Positions 45,911 through 55,668 of a stretch of DNA of 64,000 bases are shown here, piece by piece. The translations under genes were made by a program, and so were the position numbers. This DNA comes from Tricholoma matsutake (taxonomy: Eukaryota; Basidiomycota; Agaricomycetes; Agaricales; Tricholomataceae): NCBI GenBank assembly GCA_026075535.2, contig AP026540.1, forward strand, positions 13,020,001-13,084,000, read 5' to 3'. The notes under the pieces were generated by a model, which was not told the DNA's origin, made no database searches, and saw nothing but the letters and a program-made list of their open reading frames with translations. The number at the start of each line of letters is the position of its first letter. The first letter of the stretch is position 1.

Positions 45911-47137
45911 TCAAGGGGAACACAGGTAGATTCCAATGATTGCATTTTCATGTAGTATTTTGTTCAGCGCCATACTTTCATAGACTAAGGACCATCCTGT
46001 CAGCAACCCATCATGGTACCATACCATACCTGAACCTGTGATGACCCGTGCAGTGAAATGATTGGCCACATAGTATATCACACCTCTCAAGTCATACCTT
46101 TGACATATGTTGCTAGATGTAAGTTCCAATGTCTCCTGAGTGAAGGCATCTTCCCCTAAGTTGATTGCAACCACAGGCAGATGATGTATGAAAATAAATC
46201 TGCGCACCAGATTTTGGGTACAAATGGGACACATAGTGGAAGAAGGAGAGGTGAAATTGTCCAATTAATCCTGTAGACTGCACCCACCTCTTGATAACAC
46301 AATACTGCAGGAAGCTCCTTGCAACTCTCGTGTGTCTACATCATGACTGAAGAGGTTGTGACATCATCTGCTGATGTAAGCAAATAATTGAAAATTGAGT
46401 GGATGCTCGCATACTCACCAAACATGAACATTGGCAAACCAAGCAACCTCACCATATGGCACCTAAGGTAATCTCTTATCTGGTCTACAGAATATTGCAC
46501 TTCAGAAGCTACAGCAGGTATGCTTTTATGTGTCCAAATTGTGTCTAACCATGCATCTAATGCATCTGATTTTATCTCCCACCAGTTAAGTTGCATGCTC
46601 TTGGGCACAGGTTGAAGAGCACCATGATAACTGCATCATATGCACAGCCGTTTTGCTTCCACTGCATTCCAAAGGGTATGTTCACTTGATGGGTCTCCCC
46701 ACCACCTACTGAAGCAGACCCAACTCCAACAAACTTCAACCTCTGAATTGGACTGCAGAATGTATCCAAGCTCTTTCTTTTCATGGGCAGACTGCATGAG
46801 CTTCGAAGTGAAATTGTGCACTGGTTTTTCGGTGTTCTGTTGTCACTCACTGGTTCTTTGGCTGATACTTTGGCTGGTTTCTCAGCTTTCACTGTTCGCT
46901 TGGTTGCTTTCCTGCTGACTATTGCCCACTCAGTGTTTAAGTCCTCCCATTTGAGGAATGGGTTGGTCTTACTCCACCTTATAGACTTGTGCATGGTGGA
47001 AGGTATATATCCCAACCCTTTGTGATCTCAGAACAATGCAATCTCCAATCTGCCATTGCAATTTTTCCTTGGAAGTTTACCAACAAATCTCAGCACTGTT
47101 GTGTCATCCAAGCTTGTAGGAAATCTATGTACCTACC
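45911..47137 (-). pseudogene. Element-X papain-like cysteine protease (ubiquitin-hydrolase-like), degraded
   Basis: The minus-strand frame at 47137-46610 ends in Q-N-G-C-A-Y-D-A-V-I-M-V-L-F-N, the catalytic-Cys motif of papain-fold peptidases of the ubiquitin-hydrolase type. After a one-base shift near 46608 it continues with a W-W-x2-K/R and R-D-Y-L-R region. Further on come M-C-P-I-C with a second cysteine pair and R-G-V-I-Y-Y-V-A-N-H-F-T-A-R, which carries the catalytic His, then V-W-Y-H-D-G with the Asp. A TGA near 47028 (Arg expected) also interrupts it. Cysteine proteases of the Ulp1/ubiquitin-hydrolase fold occur in several DNA transposon groups; whether this one serves transposition is an inference. 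Confidence 0.6.
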
Positions 47138-47144
47138 TCACTAG

Positions 47145-47373
47145 GCCTCTGTGGTCTAGTGGTTTAACATGCATGTTTATCCCTTCCATAGTTGAGGGTT
47201 TGACTCTGGGTCAGAACAATATTGCTAAGTTGAGCTTGGACTGCTTGGACTGCTTGTACTTGTCCTAGCATTTCTGCATAATTCTGTGCAGAGTCTGAAC
47301 AGAATCCTACCTTAGTCCTAGCTCTCTGCTAGGATTCCATGCAGACTGAACTCAGACTCAGCTTGGACATGGA
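47145..47373 (+). mobile_element. Candidate tRNA-derived SINE
   Basis: 47145 begins GCCTCTGTGGTCTAGTGG, which fits a tRNA 5' end with A box (TGGTCTAGTGG). The GGTTTGACTCT at 47197-47207 fits a B box about 45 bp further on. The acceptor arm does not close (3' side TCAGAAC), so it is not a working tRNA gene. The following ~160 bp (CTTGGACTG repeats, CTCTGCTAGGATTCCATGCAG) would be the body. It lies between the divergent genes of element X. No target duplication found. Confidence 0.5.
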
Positions 47374-48206
47374 ATGAAAATTTGGCTGGCAATTCTGCCA
47401 AATCAATTGCTAGGACATTGTCAGCTGATGTTTAAGAAGCTGCTCAATCCCAAGAATTGTGACACACTTGTTACAGATATGCTAAGTTTGTCATCGCTTG
47501 GTGATGAGAATGAAGATTGCAAAGATGATATTGTAACATGGGATGAACACACTACCTAACCAATACCCCATGATTTCTATGATGTTCTGTGCAATTGTAT
47601 AGGCCCCACCCCACCATTGAAGGTGCAATTCCTTTCTCACTTGACAATTGGTGGCCTCACACACATAGTGGCCTCAAAGCATGTCAGAAATTCAGAAGCT
47701 CTTATAAAGATTCAAGCAGTATGCTGATTCCTATCTGCATCAACTATATCCTCCAAGTATGTATATCGGATACAATCCAAACATTCCTTGCTGCTCGATG
47801 CCACAATTGTTCAGGGGTGGTCTTTGACCCCTTCCATCATTTCCCCATGCTTCAAGCTAAAATGTGGAGTACTGAACTTGGTCCCATTGAAATATTGGCC
47901 CCAGACTGCATTCATGCTCATTTTGTGAAGGCCAGTCTGATGTGGGAAGGGATGGATTGGGTAGTTGTTATATCTCTTTGTTGTGAAAGTCATTCATTCC
48001 AAGTTGCTGCCATATTTTCTGATAATTTTATTTCCTGTCATAGTCTCATAAATTGTACTGTGTTACTCTTGTCACCCAAGCACTTGTCAAGTGTTGCCTG
48101 GAGGACTTCCCACCAAGCACATTATCTCAACGCCAACCATTGCTTCTCATTATTCTGCTACTTTGTATATCATGGTAACTGCTATCCACTATTTCTACCT
48201 TACTAA
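47374..48206 (+). pseudogene. Element-X plus-strand hypothetical gene
   Basis: Plus-strand coding-like frames run from about 47450 to 48090 with a frame change near 47700. The first half has F-Y-D-V-L-C and L-T-I-G-G-L-T-H; the second has V-F-D-P-F-x3-P-M-L-Q-A-x2-W, then L-G-P-I-E-I-L-A-P-D and L-M-W-E-G-M-D-W-V-V-V-I-S-L. The rhythm is that of a globular domain, and I have the impression of similar proteins in basidiomycete transposons, but I cannot name the family. An in-frame stop at 47579 region and the frame change make it a likely pseudogene. It is divergent to the protease gene. Confidence 0.4.
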
Positions 48207-49143
48207 TAATAGCTGTATTAAATACTGAATGGCTCTTTTGACTTAAGGGTTTGACATAGAGTTGGAAGTCATATGCATGTCTCCAGCATACAATGATTGT
48301 GCAATGAGTGAGACACTCAGTGTGCAATGCATTTTCCAGAATGCAAAACTTTTCCTTTTCAGCCAATTTTACACTGAGCAAAATCTTAGTGCAAAAGTTT
48401 CAATTTGACCATTGCAAAAACTCATGCTGAACATTTTTGATTTATATCATATATAATGGTAAGGTTTTCACAAGACAGTTTTGAATGGGAGGACACTCTT
48501 CCAAAATGATATGATTTGGGTCCATTCTTTGCCATTGAAATTTGATTGAAACAATAGAGTATGATATTCATTTTCAAATTTGTGTAAATGTATTATTTTT
48601 GTTGTCCACAAATCAGTTCTGGATTTCACTTTTTGTATGGATTTTGCACAATGAGAAAGTTCCAATCAATTAAAGAAGTTGACTACAAACAAATTCCTTG
48701 AAGTCAAACTTTCAAATTTGAAAGAATTTTAGTGGGTGAAAATTGATACTTTATCTACAATTTCAGAGGCCCAAAAATTTGTTGGCAAAGTTTCAACAGT
48801 GTACCAATGATTTTGCAAGGATTTCAGAGCAGTACAAAAAGTGGGGTGCCAGCAGTGAGATCTGGTTCATGGTTCTGCCCTCTCCATGCCATCAGGTTTA
48901 GGTTCGCAGTTTCGAGAAATGTCTCAGAGAACCAGACTGAACTAAACTTTGGCATCCATAAAAACCACCATACACAAATTACAATATTTGCAACATGAAC
49001 ATCAAGAATACTTAACAGGATTTCATCAATGAGGTGTCCATCGGCTTTCATATTCAGGCATGATTTCAAAGGTCTAACTAAGTCTGCATGCATTGTTGAG
49101 ACCCAGTCTAAGTTTGACCACTTTTCTTTCACCAAGGTTCATG
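48207..49143. other. Right internal region of element X
   Basis: AT-rich, no gene or repeat that I can support up to the right TIR. Confidence 0.5.
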
Positions 49144-49182
49144 TATACAGTTGGCTCTGTCTTAAACCATACTTGTGACAAC
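49144..49182. repeat. Right TIR of element X, inner part (rest at 51773-51815)
   Basis: Starts TATACAGTTGG. Interrupted after GTGACAAC by hAT-B; the TIR resumes at 51773. Confidence 0.78.
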
Positions 49183-49619
49183 TAGTGATTATCAAGGGTA
49201 TGTAAGGGTAGGGTCAGGGTATGAAATTTTTACCCTCCACATACCCTTACCCTTGTGGAGGGTATCCATACCCCCAGGGGTATGGCCAAGGGTATGACTC
49301 TATGAGGTTAAAGATTAAGATATCATTTTTTTGCCCTCCACATACTTTTACTCTTGGAATACATGGCTGTTAGGAAATCATTCCCAAGTGTACCTATATT
49401 ATTTTTCTATTTACTGGTAAATACCAAGACATGTTGGCTTGTACACAGATGTGCATTCTGATCATGAGTAATGTGATTCTGATGTGCTTGCTATTTTTGG
49501 AATCTGGATTGAACATGTTCTTGTGCATGCATCTTTCATGATTGTTTCCCTCTCAAATGATATATAATAGCTGTAGCATGGTATACATACAGAGTATATA
49601 CCTGAGAGGCACTCCAGTT

Positions 49620-51032
49620 TAGGGTTGCTGAAGTTCAGTTCAGTCCAGTTCTTGGCGACTTTTTGCTTAACTGTGAACTGAACTTTCACTAATTTTCCAG
49701 AACTGAACTGAGAACAGAACAGAACAGGAAAGAACTGGTTCTCAACGGTTCTGTTCAGTCTAGTTCTTGGTTCAAACTGGTGAACTGAGATAAAAAAACA
49801 AAAAATGTGCTATGTACCCATTTCTGCACACCAGTATTCATTAAAAACCTCCCTCTGTGGAAGGGGTAGTAGGCCTGTTTGCCAACTTCCCTGTCCCTGG
49901 GATTTTCATTGTGGATGCATCCTCACCCTCCTCTATGTCCTTGTCCCTGTCCCCATTTCCACCCCACAAGCAGTTGCTCGTGGCAGCGGTTGGGGGTGCT
50001 GTGGTGATAGCCATCATCATTGTTGTTGTTGTGGTCATCTCGTTCTCATCCCCCTCCCTGTCTCCCACTGTCACCGTCTCTGATGCCCTGGTCGTCCTGT
50101 AGTCTGGCCTGATCTTTGTCCCCACCATTGTTTTGTGGTCATCTCTGTCCTTGCATACTCCTCCACCCTGCGAGCAGTTAGTTGCTCGCAGCAGCGATGG
50201 TGGGTGCTGAGTCATTCTAGTTGTCCTATTTCCGTTGTCCTGGTTTGATGGGCTTTTATTGTCCCCATCCTCTTCCTCATTGTTGGTCTTCATCCCCTGG
50301 TCCCCATCGTTTCGTTGTCATCTGCCCCCTTGTTGTCAGTGTTGGTGTCATTCCATCCCATGGTTTTGTCATTGTGGCTCCCCTTCCTTTTCATCGTTGT
50401 GAGCACCTGCTCATGGTGGTGGGGTGCTGGTGGCCATCATTGTTGTCTTTGCCTCGCTGTCCACCCCTGTCCCTGCCCCGTTGTTCCTGTTGTCAGCCAT
50501 GACCCCATTTTGTCATTGTCCTGATCCATTATCCACCCCCTGAGCAGGTGCTCGCAGCGTTGGCGTGTGTGGGTGTGCTGTCTCATGGTAAATAACATAG
50601 AACCTAAAAAAAGCAAATAGAGACAGTAGTTAGTTGAAAACCAAGAAAAGAACTTCAAAAAAAACATTATCTAGGGCCCAAATGACATCCATTGTCATTT
50701 GGGCCCAATATGAGAGGAGATTGGGAGGGAAGGAGGTGGCAGCATCGATGATGGCGGTGTTGGGAAAACAAACATTGTTTGGTCCTGCATTGATGACCTT
50801 TGTCAGCATAAGATGTAAATTATTGCCCATTTCAGCGCCCCCCTAACCCCTCAAAAAGCTCAGTTCGAACTGATCCAAACCTCAGTTCTCTTGCCATGCC
50901 CATGTCCCGAACTGAGAACCAGAACTGTTATGCCCAGTGGCTGGACCAAACCTGAACTGAACAGAACTGTCAGTTTGGTTCTACCAGTTCTGGTTCTTTG
51001 CCTCAGTTTGGAACTAAACTTTGGCAACCCTA
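49620..51032. mobile_element. Non-autonomous hAT-type element C (1413 bp), nested in B
   Basis: TAGGGTTGCTGAAGTTCAG at the left and, reversed, TAGGGTTGCCAAAGTTTAG at the right. Flanking octamers CTCCAGTT and CCACAGTT match at six of eight. The ends are filled with AGTTCAGTTC-type repeats shared with the MITE at 30967-31556. The middle (49860-50560) is a pyrimidine-rich plus strand with four degenerate modules around a GAGCA..TGCTC palindrome. Overlapping ORFs there have simple composition and are not genes. Confidence 0.75.
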
Positions 51033-51308
51033 CCACAGTTGTGTTCTGTTAGGATTCTCACCATTGTCTGGTGTGTGAACAGCCTTAGTCAATATGACCA
51101 TTCCCTTTTCTGCTCTCATCAGCATATCAATTCTGTTCCCATGCACTCAATCTTCTTGTAGTAGACCTCACGCAATCTGTCCACATTGGACAAAGTCTGT
51201 GTTGCCCTAACAATTGCAGATACAAATAGATCAAGTGGTATTACTACATGTTGTTGTCTACAAGAGTACTCTTCCTAGCAACATCTGATGTCTGTGTGCT
51301 GTAAACAC

Positions 51309-51653
51309 TGTTGGAATCGCACCATGAGTCCATAACACTTTTGATGTGTTTGATGCGTGTGCTATTTTAGCATTCCCTTTGATCCGCATGGTCAGCTCAT
51401 GTTTAAGTTTCCCCTTGTCTCTTTTCCTTTGACACACATCCTTTTGTTACGCATTACACATATATATATCTTCAGTAGTTTACTTTATCACCTCAGTCAC
51501 TTATCCAGAGACTGAGGTGAGCTATATTTACTATACATATTTATTGACGCGTACTTACTCTACTACAACAGTTGTTTATACTAGGTATAGTACGGATTAA
51601 TACAGTCACTTATCCAGAGACTGAGTTGTTTATACTAGGATTCACTTTCTACA
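51309..51653 (+). repeat. Solo copia-type LTR (345 bp) with exact 5-bp TSD
   Basis: TGTTGGAATC...TTTCTACA bounded by AACAC at 51304-51308 and 51654-51658. Contains TATATATAT and the CACCTCAGTC..GACTGAGGTG palindrome seen in the copia 3' LTR. An internal duplication of CACTTATCCAGAGACTGAG is present. It is left over after LTR-LTR recombination. Confidence 0.85.
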
Positions 51654-51772
51654 AACACTCCTACCAACCATACCCTTGCACAATACCCCTGGGGGTATTC
51701 ATACCCTTCATACCCTGGTATGGGTAGCAAAAAAATACCCCAGGGTTACCCCTGATAATCTCTAGTGACAAC

Positions 51773-51815
51773 TCATAACCTGTAATAGCCCATGGGTTTT
51801 CAGCATCTACCAACT
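51773..51815. repeat. Right TIR of element X, outer part
   Basis: TCATAACCTG to CTACCAACT. Continues the TIR after the hAT-B duplication and closes element X. Confidence 0.78.
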
Positions 51816-54068
51816 GTTAATATGACATGGATTTTTGTCCCTGGAATGTAGAATGTAGAATTGCTTGGCAATGCTGCTGGAACGACTATGAACGCTGTCT
51901 CACGAGGCTTAACTCGCAGCCGGATACACCCTGATCAGAAGTTACGCTGCTGACATAAACGAGCCATTCCCACGTAAATTGGAAGGCATTCTGGATGACA
52001 ACTCAATGATCAATGAGACGAAGCTCGATCACTGGAACAGGCCAACTTATATCACAGATTAATAGTTCACTCGCAAATAGCCTGACTTTCATTTTTGTAG
52101 CATCTACATCCATATAATGAATCTCTCTTCGAACCCATACTCTGTGAAAACCTATGATTTGTGATATTTACGGAAGGGGCATGGTTTAAGACAGAGTGAG
52201 TGTTACCCGACCTTCCGTAATCCAGATTACTGCTTATGATACTGACAGTTCAATCATAATTGATTGACGTCCTTCTAGAATCTAAAAGCAAGGATGATAG
52301 CGTAAAATGTTGTTTGACGTGGGACTCTGATGTTTGAGGGCTGAACACCGTAACATCAAAGCAAGGGAGAAGCATGATGAAACTGATATCCCAAGAAAAG
52401 AAGCTTCTCCAAAATGCAAGCCATAAACACAGTCTTGCAATGATCGACAAGTCCTGTTTCGTGTCATGTAGTGATGTTAGACGGGAAATCGAAGCACGGT
52501 TACAAATGGATTATGTATCCGTCCTAGATATATCCTGGATCTGTGAGTCGGAGATCATCTCCAAAGGAAAGAAGACTTGTCCTCACTGCTTCAATGTCTC
52601 TTCAGGTATCTCTTACGCGAACCGCTGGATAACAGACTCACACTTCGGAATGGATAGCATACTCCACAGTATTACCATTAGAATTAAGCGAAAGTTGCAC
52701 GACTTCAACGAGAAGTGGTATGTCTTCGCAGCACGTCATGGGAGCCCAGACATAATGTGTCATCTGTCACTCGTGATGCCCGTACGCAATTAAGTACAGT
52801 TACGAGAAATTTGCTGCGTCAGAGATAACCGAACTCTCGTCCTCGTGTCCGGTCATGGCCGTAGGATGATGGGACATTTGTCTTGTGGTATTTGAGTGGG
52901 GCTGGCAATAAGAGTTTGTCCGAGAGGTTGAGAGGTTTGGAAGATTTGAGGAGCGTGCATCAGGTTATGGGGGCGGTGGTGGTCATCGATGATCGATCAT
53001 CTCTGGCTTAATGTGAAGGTAAGGTATGCCGCGTACCTTTGGAATTGTAAATTTGTTATCAGATATGATCAAACATTTATGTGCTGGACTCGAGGTGGAA
53101 GAGTGGTTGCAAGCAACGCATCGCGACGAACAGGTCTCCAATGGACCAATAGGGTCAGCTGGCTTCAGTAAAGTAAAACTAGATATTCTGGATCAAGCGA
53201 AATTTTTCCTAGTTCAAGGCCCGAAAGGTCTAGAGTGTCGCATCAGAAAACGGCGAAGTTTTTGTTCGGTAACCTGATCTGTTCAACGTTCAACAGCTCC
53301 CGATCGGCAACGTCCGTGCCGGCAGAAACTCCGAAGGTCACGGTCAACGTTTCAACGTTCGAACGTCACTCAGGTTTAACTCAGGCTCGCTAGTTTCACC
53401 CACTGGCAGACTATGCCATAGATCTAGATAGAAATAATTATAGGAAGACCTTGTGGTACGTGCACCACAACCAACTGTACTTTTCTCAATACTCTAATTA
53501 TGCCCCACACCCTCGATACACCCTTCTTCACTCTTGCTCTTGCTCTTCAAGCCGCTGACGGTTCAAGGACGAGCCTGAGCCTGAAGGATGAGCATGACAC
53601 TTACCAATATTCGCCTCACGATTTATTGAAGACTTAGTCACTGAACTTGTTCAACCCGAGCCCAAGCGGCAACTTCAAGTTTGAGCCGAGCCCGGTATGA
53701 TGATTCAGCCTCTCTGTACCGACATGAGAAGATTTTCACTGCATGTATATAAGGTGAAAAAACAGAGTATCTTTCCCACAACGCAGTAGAGTTGGACATC
53801 AAGCTATTTTCTCTACTCGTACACGAGTAGCAGGTCACGTTCATCCTCCGGTATTTTACCCTAACCCGTCAGCTGTCAAGTGACGGCGCGAGGCTCCATC
53901 GATAAGTAGGGCATAGAATCTCTTGCAACGCGGACCCATTTCTGAGGCTCAAGTTCTAACCTCCTAATCTCGGACTTGCCACCACGCCACGATTCGACCA
54001 CTCCCACAGACTAAGTGAACTCTGGGATTTCCGTTGGTGACGACATTTGTCATTGCCTCCGAGTCGGA
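51816..54068. other. Region between the transposon block and the F-box gene
   Basis: No gene that I can name. The plus-strand frame 52374-52793 (139 codons, with a C-P-H-C pair) is the longest open stretch but shows no family pattern and no convincing splice partners. A 16-bp piece, ATGGTTTAAGACAGAG near 52190, also occurs in the TIR of element X. Confidence 0.45.
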
Positions 54069-55668
54069 ATGGGTCCTTACCAAGCTTTGGTGATCTCCGA
54101 AATCATCAGAGAAATTGTAACATACTTGAAACCCGAATTCTATCATACAACGGACCCCAACTGCAGTAGGGACTTGCTCTCAACAGCTCTCTGTTGCAAG
54201 GCATTTAAGGATCCAGCCCTGGACGTACTATGGCATACCGTGGATAGCATCACCCCGCTCTTGAAGCTTATTCCCGGTATGCAAGAAGTTCACGGTCAAG
54301 TGGTATGTATGTTTATTTGAATTTCAAACCATTCGATCAATTGTTAGTCTCCAGGCTCTTCGTGGAGACCTAGATGCAAGTGATATGAAGGATTTCTACT
54401 CATACGCCCGACGGGTCCGGCATTGCACTATCTCCGTTTTCCCCTTAATTGAACCAACCACATGCGTTCAGTTGTCACGGCTGGAACACGGCGTTTTCCC
54501 TTTCTTGACTTCACTTAGGTTACCGAATGGCTTGGAGTTGCTGGATCACGCTGATCAACTCCCGCTTTTCCTTCCATTGATTTTGCGGTCTCACTCCCTC
54601 TCCTCAGTCACCTGTCTATTTATCTGCTGTAACGACCCTGACGATGGCGACCCACTTGGAGGTTCCCTGTTGACACTTGCGCAGAATGTCAACATCCAGG
54701 CTCTACATCATATGGAGTTACGAGGCACGTTGCAGCGTGAACACATCAGCGCTTTGTCGCATTTCAGCCACCTGCACTCATTATCACTTCGATGGCTTGG
54801 AAAGAGCTGTTACGAGGTCATTGACGTTCTTTCACGACTCCAACAGCTAGTCGAGCTGCAATTGGGTTTCGCGGCGGATGTACCAGAACAATGCATGGCT
54901 CAGATGAGCAATAATCCATTTCCCGCCATCACTAAGCTCTGGCTTCGCGGAGACATCCTCCCAATGATCTATATCTTGGATGGAATAGCAGGAAACTATC
55001 TCGAATCTGTTCGTATCGAGGAGAACAATTGCATTACCACTTATCGAGCGGCAGAGAAACACCGTCGTATCTATCAAACCTTCGCAAGATTCCCTTCATT
55101 ACGCAGCATAGACTACACTCTTCCCGGCTGTTTGTCCTGGCCTGCGGTAAATCTCGCCTCCGAACCCGTCATCCCTGCATCCGTTGTTCGTCCATTGTTG
55201 GAATTGAGATATCTGGACTCACTATCATTGGAGTTTCTGCAGCCATGGTTTCAAGTCACCGATGAGGAAATTTCAGACTTAGCGGTCGCTTGCCCGTCAT
55301 TGAAGAGTCTCGCTCTACATCCCAAACAAGTGCTAGGTAAAGTTGATGTTGAATGGCCCACGTTTACGTCACTATTACGCATTGCAACAAGCTGCAGCAA
55401 TCTCACCGCGCTTACTATGTCGTTAGACGCACGGAGTTTGCCATCACACTCGGAGCTGCCTTCCACTGTCTCGAAGTCCCATGGTCTCCAGAGACTCAAT
55501 CTTGCAGCCTCTCATATAGATAGTCCACTGCTTCTCGCACGAATTCTTCGTCAATTGTTTCCGCTACTAGAATCCGTAAAGCCCGACAGCGAGAAGCTCC
55601 CTCAGCCAGTGCCTTTCCCCCAGGGAGAAAGATGGATAGGGCGGTACGGAGCAATGAGGGATTATTAG
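54069..55668 (+). CDS. F-box protein with leucine-rich repeats (agaricomycete type)
   Basis: The start chosen is the ATG at 54069, which puts the F-box right at the N-terminus (I-S-E-I-I-R-E-I-V-x-Y-L, then L-x2-A-L-C-C-K-A-F-K-D-P-A-L-D-V-L-W). Exon 1 ends at 54302. The intron GTATGT..CCAG (54303-54354, 52 bp) joins in phase to exon 2, which runs to TAG at 55666-55668. The remaining ~430 residues form irregular leucine-rich repeats of the L-x2-L-x-L kind. F-box proteins bind Skp1 and select targets for SCF ubiquitin ligases, and agaricomycetes hold large families of this shape. Targets are unknown. The last codons may be intron read-through into a further exon, as the family often has a longer tail. 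Confidence 0.85.

Larger units (their letters stand above)
49183..51764. mobile_element. Non-autonomous hAT-type element B (2582 bp), exact 8-bp TSD
   Basis: Left tip TAGTGATTATCAAGGGTA and right tip, reversed, TAGAGATTATCAGGGGTA. GTGACAAC flanks it at 49175-49182 and 51765-51772. Both ends carry dense GGGTATG/CATACCC repeats (49197-49345 and 51665-51755). Inside are the hAT-like element C (49620-51032) and a solo LTR (51309-51653), so its own sequence is only about 0.8 kb. No transposase. Confidence 0.9.
44722..51815. mobile_element. TIR element X carrying a cysteine-protease gene, with nested hAT insertions
   Basis: An 82-bp terminal inverted repeat starts AGTTGGTAGACACTG at 44722. The right copy is split by hAT-B (49144-49182 and 51773-51815). 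The copies differ at six positions, all transitions. Flanking octamers GGTAATAG (44714) and GTTAATAT (51816) match at six of eight positions, so a target duplication is possible but not proven. Without hAT-B and its duplication it would be about 4.5 kb. It holds a minus-strand protease gene and a divergent plus-strand gene. Superfamily not identified. Confidence 0.65.

Noticed and set aside
47145..47216. Functional tRNA gene
   Set aside because: The A and B boxes fit, but the acceptor stem does not pair and no clean anticodon arm is seen. Treated as SINE-like.
49805..50524. Overlapping ORFs on both strands in the pyrimidine-rich part of hAT-C
   Set aside because: Simple-composition Thr/Met/Asp-rich or Ser/Pro/Val-rich translations in several frames at once; an effect of base composition.
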